DNA of 64,000 nt from an uncultured Lachnospiraceae bacterium (GTDB taxonomy: Bacteria; Bacillota; Clostridia; Lachnospirales; Lachnospiraceae), in assembly GCA_946615865.1 (NCBI GenBank), contig CAMOIJ010000004.1:53145-117144 (forward strand). Direction: 5' to 3'. The notes below the pieces were generated by a model. The model did no database searches and was not told the DNA's origin. It worked only from the letters and a program-made list of their open reading frames with translations. Positions within the stretch are counted from its first letter, which is position 1. The number at the start of each line of letters is the position of its first letter. Made by a program: the position numbers and the translations under genes. Of the stretch, positions 36,416 through 45,823 are shown in pieces.

Positions 36416-39082
36416 TCAGCTGTTCTCGTTGATATAGATCTGGACTCTGCTCTGGATGACACCCGCGACATCCTTCGCGCTCTTTTGTCCCTCAAAGAAG
36501 GCTGCCGCCTCCTCGACTATGATGTTCTCGACACTTCTGTCAAAATATGCTTTGCTTCTGAGTCCTCTGAGGAAAGCATAGATCTGGTCGACTTCGCTGT
36601 CGGTGATCCTCGGCAGTTCTACATTCTCGCCGCCGATGTTCATGATGATGTGGTCCTCCACCTTCTGTCCGTTCTCGTCAGTATAGTAGATGGGCTCCAT
36701 CGCCTTGTTGGCGAGCCGATCCAGCGAGCTGATGCTGACCGGCCAGTACATCTCGATGGAATTCTGATATTCATCAAGAAGGAAACGGCGCACGAAACTC
36801 CAGCAGGCGTCCTTCTCGTCAGACGCCGCATTGACCGCGATCTCAAGCTGCGGGGAGATCGCCGCCGTTCCGGGTGTCTGGGACGGGAAACCCGCCATAG
36901 TGATCTCTGTGCCAAAATAACCGTACCGGAGATTTACGTACTCATCGAAAGTTCCGACTGACTCTCTTGCAAACAGAGCCTTTCCGTTTCTGTAGAACGC
37001 AGTGGTATCCTCCTGCATGGCGGCATCATCTATTTTGGCAGGGAACTGGCTGATAAACTCAAGCAGGCGAATGAACTCGGGCGAGTCAAACTTACACTGG
37101 GATTTGTCCCAGTCAATAAACTGGTCGCCGCACAGTTCCAAAGCCTGGTAGAAAATGTCTTCTCTGCCGGCAAGACCAAACATTCTGCCTTGCGCTATGC
37201 CTTTGGTGGCTGCAAGCTGATCGGCAAAATCGAGTGTGAAGCCGGAACCGTCCCCGATATCCTCGGTCTTTCCAACGATAGTATTTACATAAAATGCAGG
37301 AATGACCGCATATGTCTTTCCGTCGCTCTTAAACGTATCAAACACGTTAGTCAGGTATTCTTTGCCGGAAATCTCCTCATCGCTTTCCATATAAGGAGTC
37401 AGGTCCTCGAAAACGCCCTTGCTGATATAACTGCTGACAGGCATTACCGCGGAGAGCACCAGCACGTCGGGCGCGCTGCCGGAAGCGATATCAGTATTGA
37501 GCCTTGACAGTCCCTCGTTTCCGGCCTCGCCGTCGTACTGGGAGTAATCCACGATACTGATCCTTACATCCTGATTGGATTTATTGAAGGCGAAAACCTG
37601 TTTTCTTACCTCATAGTCAAGATAATAACTTCCCAGAGTGATCGTCTTTCTGCCGGCTACAACTTCCGGATCTACTTTGGAGAGGATCTCCACCACGCTG
37701 CTGCCGTCCATATCGACTGCGATTACCGCAAGGTTTCCGTCCTCCAGCTCCGCAAGACCGGTGACTGCCGTGACGTCCATATCCGAATCCACATAATCGA
37801 CGATCTTTGTGATGCCGGAACCGTCAAGGTTCATTCCGTAAATTGCGTTGGCGCCTGCCATATACAGCTGCCATGTCTTTCCGGGGAAGACAAATGACAT
37901 TCCTGCTTCAGAGGGAACCGGATAGCTGTCTCCAACAGTTCCGGTCTCCATGTTGATCACCGTGATCTGCTCGCCGGTACCTCCGTATGTGACTGTCACG
38001 ACCGTGCCGTCCTCCAGCACATACGGCGTGACGCTCTTTAACTGGTCGTCGGTGCTGACTGTCCTCAGGAAAGATCCGTCCTGCGCATTGTAAAGGTCAA
38101 GGCCCATGGAAGTGCTCACTATAAGGCCTTCACCACTGTAAGCGACGCTGTTGACAAAATAGTCCATTTCCGCGTTTTCCGGAACTTTGGCGGGAGCTGT
38201 CCAGACTTCAGTGCCGTCGGGCGCGATGCAGGAGAGGACATAGACGCTCTCTACAGTCTGCGCTGAGGAAGCCGGATCGACCTCTGATGCCTCTGAAATG
38301 ATCAGTTCCTCTTCGGCGTCTGTCGGATTCCCGTCGCCTTTTGCCTCGTCTGCGGGGGACGTGATCCCGTTCGAAGGATCTTCCTGAAGCGCAGGATCGT
38401 TGGCGGGAGAATCTCCGCCTTCAGTATAAAACTCCGCGACCTGGCCTTTTCCTTCTGCGGCGGGGGACTGCTCCTGCCCTTCTTCGGACGCCTCCACAGG
38501 CCCCTCTTCCACTACTTCGGTGCCTGCTTCCGCCGGTCCTCCGGGGCCCTCTTCCACTACTTCGGCGCCTGCTTCCGCCGGTCCTCCGGGACCCTCCTGG
38601 TCTGCTCCGCCGGGGCCTTCTTCACTTCCGGGTCCGCTCTGTCCTCCACCCGAGGGGGTAAATCCTACAGAGTCACCGCTATAAGAAACCCTTGCGATAT
38701 AGTAATTGCCGTCAGAGCCGATACTCATAGCCAGCACATCCTGCATGCCGCCTCCGATCAGCAGACTGTACTGCAGATCAGATCCGTCAGGAGCAAAATT
38801 CGCGATCGCGTGTGTCCCGGAATCAGAAAAGCTGTAGGAATAGCCGGAGGAGTAAAGCCTGCCGTCTTTGTATGTCAGGCTTTCCATATTGAAATCGGCG
38901 AGAAATCCATCGCTGTCCTGAAGCGCAACCGGCTGGGCGCTGTAGACATAATCACCGGACGAGACAGTTCCATTGCCGCCGTCAGTTTCTTTTTTGTCAC
39001 TGCCTCCCTTGCCGCATGCCGTCATGGTCAGAGTGAGCACTATTGCCATCATCACGCTGATCATCCTGGTGTTTCGTTTCAT
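36416..39082 (-). CDS. Large lipoprotein: propeller-like region plus family-1 solute-binding domain
   Basis: 888 residues from ATG 39082. Lipoprotein signal: [20 protein letters not shown] then TAC, lipid Cys at 23, so it is anchored outside the membrane. About 45-430 holds repeats such as [31 protein letters not shown] and [13 protein letters not shown], resembling beta-propeller blades, interrupted by a Pro/Gly/Glu-rich stretch (GPGGPAEAG repeats, about 125-265). About 465-888 resembles family-1 extracellular solute-binding proteins ([22 protein letters not shown], and a C-terminal helical part). The start lies 86 bases inside the upstream gene; the longer frame to 39142 lacks a signal. It is the last gene of a five-gene operon with two sugar-type permeases. 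The ligand is unknown. Confidence 0.78.
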   Translation of the reverse strand: MKRNTRMISVMMAIVLTLTMTACGKGGSDKKETDGGNGTVSSGDYVYSAQPVALQDSDGFLADFNMESLTYKDGRLYSSGYSYSFSDSGTHAIANFAPDGSDLQYSLLIGGGMQDVLAMSIGSDGNYYIARVSYSGDSVGFTPSGGGQSGPGSEEGPGGADQEGPGGPAEAGAEVVEEGPGGPAEAGTEVVEEGPVEASEEGQEQSPAAEGKGQVAEFYTEGGDSPANDPALQEDPSNGITSPADEAKGDGNPTDAEEELIISEASEVDPASSAQTVESVYVLSCIAPDGTEVWTAPAKVPENAEMDYFVNSVAYSGEGLIVSTSMGLDLYNAQDGSFLRTVSTDDQLKSVTPYVLEDGTVVTVTYGGTGEQITVINMETGTVGDSYPVPSEAGMSFVFPGKTWQLYMAGANAIYGMNLDGSGITKIVDYVDSDMDVTAVTGLAELEDGNLAVIAVDMDGSSVVEILSKVDPEVVAGRKTITLGSYYLDYEVRKQVFAFNKSNQDVRISIVDYSQYDGEAGNEGLSRLNTDIASGSAPDVLVLSAVMPVSSYISKGVFEDLTPYMESDEEISGKEYLTNVFDTFKSDGKTYAVIPAFYVNTIVGKTEDIGDGSGFTLDFADQLAATKGIAQGRMFGLAGREDIFYQALELCGDQFIDWDKSQCKFDSPEFIRLLEFISQFPAKIDDAAMQEDTTAFYRNGKALFARESVGTFDEYVNLRYGYFGTEITMAGFPSQTPGTAAISPQLEIAVNAASDEKDACWSFVRRFLLDEYQNSIEMYWPVSISSLDRLANKAMEPIYYTDENGQKVEDHIIMNIGGENVELPRITDSEVDQIYAFLRGLRSKAYFDRSVENIIVEEAAAFFEGQKSAKDVAGVIQSRVQIYINENS

Positions 39083-40634
39083 ACTGCACCGCCTTTCTGT
39101 TATCCCTGATCGTTTCAAAAGGAGCAAGTCCTTTATCTTCAAGCATTCCTTTTTCCGGTTCGCTCTCTGAGGGCTTATCGTCCTTCCGCTCAGAAGCCCG
39201 GGCCTTCTCTCTTTGAGGAGTCTCTTCTTCTGAGCCCTGCTCTCTTTCCATGTAATATTCCGGATATTTCTTCATGGACTGTCTCTCATAGACACTGTCC
39301 TGCAGGTTCCGGACACTTCCCGCCAACGTCCAGCTTCTGTTCCTGTACCAGTGGATTATCATCCACAGGATCAGAAGGATCGTCAAAGCGATCAGTATAC
39401 ATTCAAGAAGAAAGAGCGCCGCGAAGATCGTTTCCCACCCCAGAGCCACATTTTCCCAGTAAGGGTAACGTACCGCCCTGGTGCGCATTCCAAGTAATGC
39501 AAAATTCCGAAGGTCCTTATAGAGATTGGGGATCCTGTAGCGGTTGGTATTGTCCACTACGATCACCCCGGAGTCATCTCCGAACGCCTTTTTCACGGCT
39601 GCCGCCGCATAGCCCTCCACGGGATCGGGCATCACGATCTCATAGGTTGTGATCATACCCGTATCTTTGTAGTGAGTGTTGCCGGTTCCGACATTTTCCA
39701 TGTTCTGCGTGTCGTCGGGGACAGTACTATTCGCGTCTCCTGATCCCGAGGATCGGCCGCCTGATCCTGCTTCTGTACTGCCTGCGGAATTGTCGGTCTT
39801 ATTCGTATCTCCCGCAGTATCGTCCGCCTCCTGTGAGTCCCCCGCGGATTCGCCGGCCTCTTTCGGTTCCTCCTCAGATGTGTCCGCCGCCCGCGCTACA
39901 GCCGCGTATCCGGCAGGGCGGGAAGCTGTATTAGGAATCTGCTGCGAGCCGCCGTCGTATCCGTTCCCGGATCCGCCGTACTGAAGAAGAGTCTTATATT
40001 GGACAAAAACCACATAGTCGGACAGCCCTCCCTCATCATAGAGGGTGCCCTCCCCTTTTTTGTAAACGCCCGCAATGCGCAGGTGCATATCGTCAACTCT
40101 TACGGTTCTTCCTTCCACGTCAAAAGAACCGAAGAGTTTCCACGCAGTCTCCTCATCGAGGAGTATCTCATCTTTCATCACTGAGTCGGACAGGTAGTAG
40201 GAGCCCGCTGAAAGCTTGAGCGGATGGAAAGTGAAGAAAGCTCCTCCGGTTCCTACCGCTTCAACAGTCACCGTCTTACTCCCCGCCGCAAGCTTCAGTT
40301 CCCCGATCCCGCTGTAGCAGTCCTGCCACAGTTTCGAGTCCTTGCCCTCCGAAGTCTTTTTGATCGAGTCCTGGGCAAGAGTCGTGTTGATCTTGTACTC
40401 CAGATCCTTGATATTCTCTTCCATCAGCGCTTCTTCCCTCGGAAGAAAAGCGCTGATCTGCGCACAGCTGTCCGGGGCTCCCCACCTGGAGGCCTCCCTC
40501 TGGTCCTCAAATCCCAGTGCCTTCAGTTCCCGGTATCCGTGGATCCCCGCTGCCGCAATGAGCCACAGGACACAGACTTTCAGTGCGGTCTTTTTCCAGG
40601 GAGTTATCCCGCGCCTTTTCCTCTTTCCGGTCAC
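38997..40634 (-). CDS. MacB periplasmic-core-like membrane protein lacking an FtsX module
   Basis: 545 residues. TM at about 14-33 (KTALKVCVLWLIAAAGIHGY); an extracellular part with LLDEETAWKLFGSFDVEGRTVRV and DMHLRIAGVYKKGEG, which matches the MacB_PCD core (pattern E-x-x-A-x-x-L-F-G...G-x-x-v...v-v-G-V); a low-complexity Ser/Gly/Asp insert at about 240-315; then the core resumes (TYEIVMPDPVEGYA); a second TM at about 403-428; and a charged C-terminal tail. A MacB/FtsX-type permease would have four TM helices; only two are seen. The ATG overlaps the adaptor gene by 4 bases. The last 86 bases overlap the start of the lipoprotein gene. Function unknown; an extracytoplasmic partner of the adaptor is plausible. 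Confidence 0.65.
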   Translation of the reverse strand: MTGKRKRRGITPWKKTALKVCVLWLIAAAGIHGYRELKALGFEDQREASRWGAPDSCAQISAFLPREEALMEENIKDLEYKINTTLAQDSIKKTSEGKDSKLWQDCYSGIGELKLAAGSKTVTVEAVGTGGAFFTFHPLKLSAGSYYLSDSVMKDEILLDEETAWKLFGSFDVEGRTVRVDDMHLRIAGVYKKGEGTLYDEGGLSDYVVFVQYKTLLQYGGSGNGYDGGSQQIPNTASRPAGYAAVARAADTSEEEPKEAGESAGDSQEADDTAGDTNKTDNSAGSTEAGSGGRSSGSGDANSTVPDDTQNMENVGTGNTHYKDTGMITTYEIVMPDPVEGYAAAAVKKAFGDDSGVIVVDNTNRYRIPNLYKDLRNFALLGMRTRAVRYPYWENVALGWETIFAALFLLECILIALTILLILWMIIHWYRNRSWTLAGSVRNLQDSVYERQSMKKYPEYYMEREQGSEEETPQREKARASERKDDKPSESEPEKGMLEDKGLAPFETIRDNRKAVQYETKHQDDQRDDGNSAHSDHDGMRQGRQ

Positions 40635-42043
40635 TGCTGCAAATCCTCCGCAAGCCTCACCTGCATGCCGGCAGCCACCGGCTTGGTGGTAGTCGTGATC
40701 ACATATTCATAGCCGCTCAGGGGTCCTGAGATGGCCGACAGCAGATCGTCACTGTCAAGAACCTGAACATCCACTCTGGTGGCAATGTATCTGTTTCCCA
40801 GAGGGCTCTCCTTGCTGCTGACTATCAGAATGAACTTACCGTTGTTATCCTCCCTGACAGCGTTGTTGGGAACAGTCAGGTCATAGGTCTTTGTATTCTC
40901 TCCCACGCTGAGTTGTACAGTATCTCCGGCCTCCACGTCGGGGCTCTGGATCTCAAACTTCAATATTTTGCCGCCGGAACTGTCCGAGGCGTCCGCGGTA
41001 ATACTCACGAGGGTTGCCTTAAAGTCCGAATACGCCCACTCGTTCTGGGGTTTGGCTTCCATACCGGTCTTGAGCATCTGGGCCTGTTCCTTGGTGCAGG
41101 TGAAACTGACAGTCATACCTTTCCCCACAGGCTGGATCACCGCGCCCACAGTGTCTGAGGAAGTAGTGTCGCCCGCGTTGTAGGAAACGGAGACGACCTT
41201 GCCGTCGATAGGCGACTTCACAGTGGCGCTCTTCTCCGCTTTCTCAAGGCTCTCCACCTTGGCCTGAGCGTCTTCCATAGTCTTCTGGATCGACTTGAGC
41301 TCCAGCTCCGCCTGGATACTCTTTACTGTTGTATCCCTGGCGTTGGTCGCTCTTGTCAGTTCCGCTTCTGTCTCCGCCTTATAGGCCTGCGCTTCAGCGA
41401 GCTTCTTGGCGTTTCTCTCGGCCTGTTTGACAGCTTCCTCATCGTCTCCCACAGTAGAAGTGCTATTAGTGGTCCCGTTGAGTCTCTCCACTTCCAGACC
41501 CGCTTCCGTATCTTCATATAGAGCGTCTTCGTAATCGGAGTTTACTTCGTCGAGTATCTCCTGCATCTCGTCGTCCGTAAGATACTCGCCGTTCCTGATC
41601 CTTTCCACCGCGTCGTTGGTCAGGTCGCCGCTGAACAGGGATTTCTGGAAATTGGCCTTGGCCTCTTCGTATTCCTTTCTGGCCTCCTTGAGCTCATCAG
41701 ATTCCGAATCCTGCAGCTCGAAGATCACATCGTCTTTCTTGACCTCGTCGCCCGGCCTTACATTGACAGCGGAGATCACTCTCGCGTTAGGCGCTTTGAC
41801 GCTGTAGGGGTCGTCGACCTCAGCGGTTCCCGAACCTCTCACTTTGGGCGTGATGCTTCCCTCCTGCACGTACCGGGTCGCCACCTGCGGAAGCGAGTAG
41901 TTCATGATCGTGTTTGAGAAGAAGGTCAGAATGAGCATGATCGACAAAAAGACGATCGCCAGATTCTTGATCCAGTCCTTTCTGGCGGCCGAGCGCTCCA
42001 TCTGATACTGTTCTCTGTTTTTCTTATCTTCGATTTCGTACAT
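40631..42043 (-). CDS. HlyD/MacA-like membrane-fusion (adaptor) protein
   Basis: 470 residues. Short cytoplasmic N-tail, TM at about 27-50 (NLAIVFLSIMLILTFFSNTI), lipoyl/barrel-sandwich halves (VKAPNARVISAVNVRPGDEVKKDD near 85-110 and VKSPIDGKVVSVSYNAGD near 275), a long Ala/Glu-rich coiled-coil between them (KQAERNAKKLAEAQAYKAETE region), and beta-barrel domains after. This is the plan of periplasmic adaptor subunits, which in Gram-positives work with MacB-like ABC exporters. It is 35 bases after the second sugar-type permease and coupled (4-base overlap) to the MacB-core-like gene. The exporter ATPase that normally follows is missing. Confidence 0.85.
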   Translation of the reverse strand: MYEIEDKKNREQYQMERSAARKDWIKNLAIVFLSIMLILTFFSNTIMNYSLPQVATRYVQEGSITPKVRGSGTAEVDDPYSVKAPNARVISAVNVRPGDEVKKDDVIFELQDSESDELKEARKEYEEAKANFQKSLFSGDLTNDAVERIRNGEYLTDDEMQEILDEVNSDYEDALYEDTEAGLEVERLNGTTNSTSTVGDDEEAVKQAERNAKKLAEAQAYKAETEAELTRATNARDTTVKSIQAELELKSIQKTMEDAQAKVESLEKAEKSATVKSPIDGKVVSVSYNAGDTTSSDTVGAVIQPVGKGMTVSFTCTKEQAQMLKTGMEAKPQNEWAYSDFKATLVSITADASDSSGGKILKFEIQSPDVEAGDTVQLSVGENTKTYDLTVPNNAVREDNNGKFILIVSSKESPLGNRYIATRVDVQVLDSDDLLSAISGPLSGYEYVITTTTKPVAAGMQVRLAEDLQQ

Positions 42044-42078
42044 AACCTGTCTACCTCTTTAAGTGACGGGCATTGGCA

Positions 42079-43038
42079 TCATTCCTTGATACCGCCCTGG
42101 TACAGAATGCCTTCCACCAGATACTCCTCGCCGTACAGGAAAAAAAGCATCGGCAGGACCATATATATGACAGCTACGGCGAAAGCCAGCGAGATCTCGC
42201 CCGCGTTGATCCTGGACAAAAACACGGAGAGCGGATACATCTCCTCGTTGTCCAGAAGGATCAGCGGCTGTTCCACCATGTTCCAGTAGTCAATAAAGAT
42301 CAGGATCGCGATCGAAGCGAGGCCTCCCCTGCAGATCGGCATACAGATCTGCGTGAAGATCTGCCACTCCCCCGCTCCGTCAATAGACGCAGCTTCATAG
42401 AGGGAATACGGTATCCTTCTCATATATTTAGTGAGCATATACACAGCGAAGGGGGAAAATATACCCGGCAGCCAGATCGCCCACCTGGTCCCGACGATCC
42501 CCAGTTCCGAGCTCACCATGTAGTTGGGCACAAGTGTGACCTGATAGGGCATCAGCATCAGTACAATATACAGGAAAAAGATCAGCTGTTTCACTTTCCC
42601 GCGATACCTTGCGAATCCGAAAGACGCGAGAGAAGCCACAAAGAGCTGGAAGACCACGATCGGCACGACATAGATCACAGAGTTCCAGAATTTCATCAGG
42701 TACTCCGGGCTCTTGAAAAGCACTGTGGCGTACTGGCTGAATGTCACCATGTCCGGGATGAACTTGAGGTTCACCACCTCCGACACGAAAACTTTGCCTC
42801 CCGAAGTATTCTGGGCGAAGATCGAGCCGTAGTTGGCGCTGATCTCCGACGCGGTCATGAAACTGTTCGTGAATGTAAGTACCGTAGGCGTCAGAAACAG
42901 AAACGCGAAAAAGATCGCGGCGATCGTCCTTCTGAAAGTCTGTCTGCTCTCCGTTTTTCTGCGGTCGCTGATCGCGTCGTACTCCGTGTACTCCGCTTTT
43001 TTTGAGATTTCATTCTTTTTCTTCTTAAATAATCCCAT
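42079..43038 (-). CDS. ABC transporter permease, carbohydrate type (MalG-like)
   Basis: 319 residues from ATG 43038, four bases after the stop of the preceding permease. Six predicted TM helices, beginning IAAIFFAFLFLTPTVLTFT. The binding-protein-dependent permease signature EAASIDGAGEWQIFTQICMP (EAA-x-x-DGA) is intact and contacts the ATPase. The family takes up sugars and oligosaccharides with MsmX-like shared ATPases. No ATPase gene is in the operon. A basic Lys-rich cytoplasmic N-tail (GLFKKKKNEISKKAE) precedes TM1. A TTG at 43080 is a weaker start alternative. Confidence 0.88.
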   Translation of the reverse strand: MGLFKKKKNEISKKAEYTEYDAISDRRKTESRQTFRRTIAAIFFAFLFLTPTVLTFTNSFMTASEISANYGSIFAQNTSGGKVFVSEVVNLKFIPDMVTFSQYATVLFKSPEYLMKFWNSVIYVVPIVVFQLFVASLASFGFARYRGKVKQLIFFLYIVLMLMPYQVTLVPNYMVSSELGIVGTRWAIWLPGIFSPFAVYMLTKYMRRIPYSLYEAASIDGAGEWQIFTQICMPICRGGLASIAILIFIDYWNMVEQPLILLDNEEMYPLSVFLSRINAGEISLAFAVAVIYMVLPMLFFLYGEEYLVEGILYQGGIKE

Positions 43039-43042
43039 GTTC

Positions 43043-43996
43043 CTACTGCTCAAGATCCTTTCCGAAACGGTCCTCCGCAAGAAGCAGGATCCCGATCACA
43101 ACCATCATAAATACAGCCATGATGATCGCGGCGGCGGACAGTTTCTGATAATCGAGAGACGCAAATGTGTTATTCATAAAATGCTGCATCATGTACAGAG
43201 AATTGTAGGGATAATCCCCCGTAAGGAGATAAACCTCCCTGAACACCTTAAAGGAATTGATCAATGACATGATTATGACGAACATGATCGTCGAAGAGAG
43301 GTATCTTATCTTTATCTTCCAGAAGATCTGGCCTTCCGTCGCGCTCTCCAGCCTCGCAACCTCGATCTGATCTTTGGGTATGCTCGAAAGTCCCGACATG
43401 AACAGGATCATATTGTAACCCAGGTTCTTCCACAGAAACAGCAGTATGATGACGAGCGGCGCCAGATCCGATTTGAGCCAGTCGATCCTGTCTATACCGG
43501 CGCGGGTCAAAAACACGTTGACAAGGCCGTTGTAGTCAAACAGCACCTGCCACACCAGGATCACGGACGCAATGGGCACCATCATGGGACTCAGGAAAAA
43601 GGTCCGGAACGTGCTCTTAAACGGAATGCGGCTCTCCATGATCACCGCAAGCCACAGAGACAGCATCACAGCCAGGGGCACGGCTATCACCGAGAACAGC
43701 AGCGTATTGCGCGCCGCGAGCGAGAAAGCATTGTTCTGCCAGGTGCGGATAAAGTTGTTAAAACCGACATACTCGTGCTGGACCGGATTGTTGATCATAG
43801 AGTAGTATATGACCACTCCGAAGGGGAGCACAAAGAACAGCCCCACGCCGATCAGGCTCGGGGCAAGATACAGCCAGGAGACAGCGCGTCCTCTCCATCT
43901 TCGAAGCCGCGCCGAGCCGTACTTCCTCTCTTTCTGCGCACGGGCCGCGTTTTTCTTCAGATATCGATCTAACTTTTTTCCTGCGTTATCGCTCAT
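43043..43996 (-). CDS. ABC transporter permease, carbohydrate type (MalF/UgpA-like)
   Basis: 317 residues from ATG 43996. Cytoplasmic basic N-tail, TM1 at about 32-54 (WLYLAPSLIGVGLFFVLPFG), six TM in all. The EAA loop is degenerate: VARLESATEGQIFWKIKIRYL has ESATEG where EAA-x-x-DGA is usual, while the partner permease keeps a normal EAA loop. It is first in the operon, separated from gpmI by a terminator and a short inverted repeat. It pairs with the next permease as a heterodimer. A TTG three bases upstream is an alternative start. Confidence 0.87.
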   Translation of the reverse strand: MSDNAGKKLDRYLKKNAARAQKERKYGSARLRRWRGRAVSWLYLAPSLIGVGLFFVLPFGVVIYYSMINNPVQHEYVGFNNFIRTWQNNAFSLAARNTLLFSVIAVPLAVMLSLWLAVIMESRIPFKSTFRTFFLSPMMVPIASVILVWQVLFDYNGLVNVFLTRAGIDRIDWLKSDLAPLVIILLFLWKNLGYNMILFMSGLSSIPKDQIEVARLESATEGQIFWKIKIRYLSSTIMFVIIMSLINSFKVFREVYLLTGDYPYNSLYMMQHFMNNTFASLDYQKLSAAAIIMAVFMMVVIGILLLAEDRFGKDLEQ

Positions 43997-44025
43997 CAAA
44001 TAGTACTCTCCAAAGTGTCCCTTTC

Positions 44026-44044
44026 ATATGCAAAACATGCATAT
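44026..44044. promoter_or_regulatory. Possible operator upstream of the five-gene transporter-like operon
   Basis: ATATGCA (44026-44032) and TGCATAT (44038-44044), 5-base spacer, 30 bases before the first permease start. Small symmetric site in the right place for a repressor; promoter hexamers around it are not clear. Confidence 0.3.
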
Positions 44045-44070
44045 ATCACACTATTTTACCACAACATATG

Positions 44071-44102
44071 AAAAGCAGGCAGGAAATTTCGTTCCTGCCT
44101 GC
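44071..44102 (-). terminator. Rho-independent terminator after gpmI
   Basis: GCAGGCAGGAA / TTCCTGCCTGC stem (44075-44085 with 44092-44102), 6-base loop, then TTTT on the minus strand, about 45 bases after the gpmI stop. Confidence 0.8.
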
Positions 44103-44146
44103 CTATATATTGTGAATTTTAGGTGAATTTTCTTCTCAAATGAGCG

Positions 44147-45691
44147 TTATTCGCGGATAAGAAGAGATTTTCCGGTCATTTCCTTGGGCTGCTCGTATCC
44201 CATGATATCGATCAGAGTGGGAACGATGTCCGCCAGAACGCCGCCCTCTCTGAGCTTAACGTTCTCGTGATAGTTCGCCAGGATAAAGGGAACCGGGTTC
44301 GTTGTGTGCGCGGTGTGGGGAGCGCCGGTCTCATAGTTGATCATCTGCTCGCAGTTGCCGTGGTCCGCGCAGATGAAAAGAACGCCGTCCTCTTCCTTGA
44401 TGGCCTCGAGAGCCTTTCCTACGCACTCGTCGACGACTTCGACCGCCTTGATCGCTGCCGGAAGCACGCCTGTGTGGCCGACCATGTCGGGGTTCGCGAA
44501 GTTAATGACGATCACGTCATACTTCTTGGAATGGATCGCCTCCACCAGTTTGTCGAGAACGCCGTAAGCGCTCATCTCAGGCTTGAGGTCATAAGTGGGA
44601 ACGTCCTTGGGGGAACGCACCAGGATTCTGTCCTCTCCCTCGTTGGGCACTTCCACGCCGCCGTTGAAGAAGAATGTTACATGCGCGTATTTCTCTGTCT
44701 CCGCGATCCTTGCCTGCTTCATTCCCTTGGCAGCGAGCCACTCGCCGAAAGTATTGGTAACGTCGACCTTCTTGAACGCGACTTCCTTGTTCGGGATATC
44801 CGGATCATAGTCCTTAAAGCAGACGTAAGTAACTTTCTTCCTGGGTCCTCTGTCAAAATAGTCAAACTCGTTGTCGCAGAAGCAGTGAGTGATCTCTCTT
44901 GCTCTGTCGGGACGGAAGTTGTAGAAGATGATGGAGTCGCCGTCCTTGATCGTTGTAAGGGGCTTTCCGTCCTTGCAGATCACGGTGGGCTTTACGAACT
45001 CATCGTACTCGCCTCTCTCATAAGAAGCTGTGATAGCCTCATGAGCGCTCTCAGCCTTAAGGCCCTCGCCCTTGGTCAGAGCGTCGTAAGCGATCTTCAC
45101 GCGGTCATAGTTGTTATCTCTGTCCATCGCGTAATAGCGTCCGCTGATCATCGCGATCTGACCTACGCCGATCTCCTTCTCCTTCGCCTCGAGCTGCGCG
45201 ATAAAATCGCTGCCGCTCTGGGGAGGAGTATCTCTTCCGTCGAGGAAGCAGTCGACATATACTCTGTCAAGTCCGTTCTTCTTGCACATCTCAAGGATGG
45301 CGTACAGGTGAGTAATGTGGCTGTGAACGCCGCCGTCGGACAAAAGTCCGTAAATGTGCAGATCGGAATTCTTCACTTTACAGTTGTTGATCGCTTCAAG
45401 GATCTCGGGATTCTCAAAGAATACTCCGTCCTGGATCTCCTTGGTGATCCTTGTAAGTTCCTGATAAACGATCCTGCCGGCGCCCATATTCATGTGACCG
45501 ACCTCGGAATTGCCCATCTGCCCGTCCGGGAGTCCTACCGCCATACCGCTGGCATATCCCTTTACAAAAGGAACGCTCTCCATAAGCCCGCTGACGACCG
45601 GAGTATTTGCCATGGCGATAGCGTTCGCTTCGGGGTTGTCGTTAAGGCCATAGCCATCCAGGATCATTAAAACTACTGGCTTTTGTTTCAT
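44147..45691 (-). CDS. gpmI: 2,3-bisphosphoglycerate-independent phosphoglycerate mutase
   Basis: Interconverts 3- and 2-phosphoglycerate in glycolysis with a Mn-dependent phosphoserine enzyme. 514 residues, the usual length. D12 in MILDGYG and S62 in MGNSEVGHMNMG are the metal and phosphoacceptor residues of the alkaline-phosphatase-like fold. CADHGNCEQM near 440 carries the second metal set. Good GAGGAG site before ATG. It follows proB by 132 bases. Confidence 0.97.
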   Translation of the reverse strand: MKQKPVVLMILDGYGLNDNPEANAIAMANTPVVSGLMESVPFVKGYASGMAVGLPDGQMGNSEVGHMNMGAGRIVYQELTRITKEIQDGVFFENPEILEAINNCKVKNSDLHIYGLLSDGGVHSHITHLYAILEMCKKNGLDRVYVDCFLDGRDTPPQSGSDFIAQLEAKEKEIGVGQIAMISGRYYAMDRDNNYDRVKIAYDALTKGEGLKAESAHEAITASYERGEYDEFVKPTVICKDGKPLTTIKDGDSIIFYNFRPDRAREITHCFCDNEFDYFDRGPRKKVTYVCFKDYDPDIPNKEVAFKKVDVTNTFGEWLAAKGMKQARIAETEKYAHVTFFFNGGVEVPNEGEDRILVRSPKDVPTYDLKPEMSAYGVLDKLVEAIHSKKYDVIVINFANPDMVGHTGVLPAAIKAVEVVDECVGKALEAIKEEDGVLFICADHGNCEQMINYETGAPHTAHTTNPVPFILANYHENVKLREGGVLADIVPTLIDIMGYEQPKEMTGKSLLIRE

Positions 45692-45823
45692 GTGATTCTC
45701 CTCATTCCAATATAAATAGCAGTTGCTCTTTCTTCGTATTTTACTACTTTTATGCGCAATCGGGAAGTACCGCCATCAATTTAACGAGCTGTACTTTAAC
45801 AGTTTCCGCTGCTCCGCGCGTCT

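Noticed and set aside
42073..43005. A 310-codon plus-strand frame opposite the MalG-like permease
   Set aside because: It is a charged shadow of the permease gene with no motif or ribosome-binding site.
44267..45670. A 467-codon plus-strand frame opposite gpmI
   Set aside because: Antisense shadow of a complete, well-conserved enzyme.
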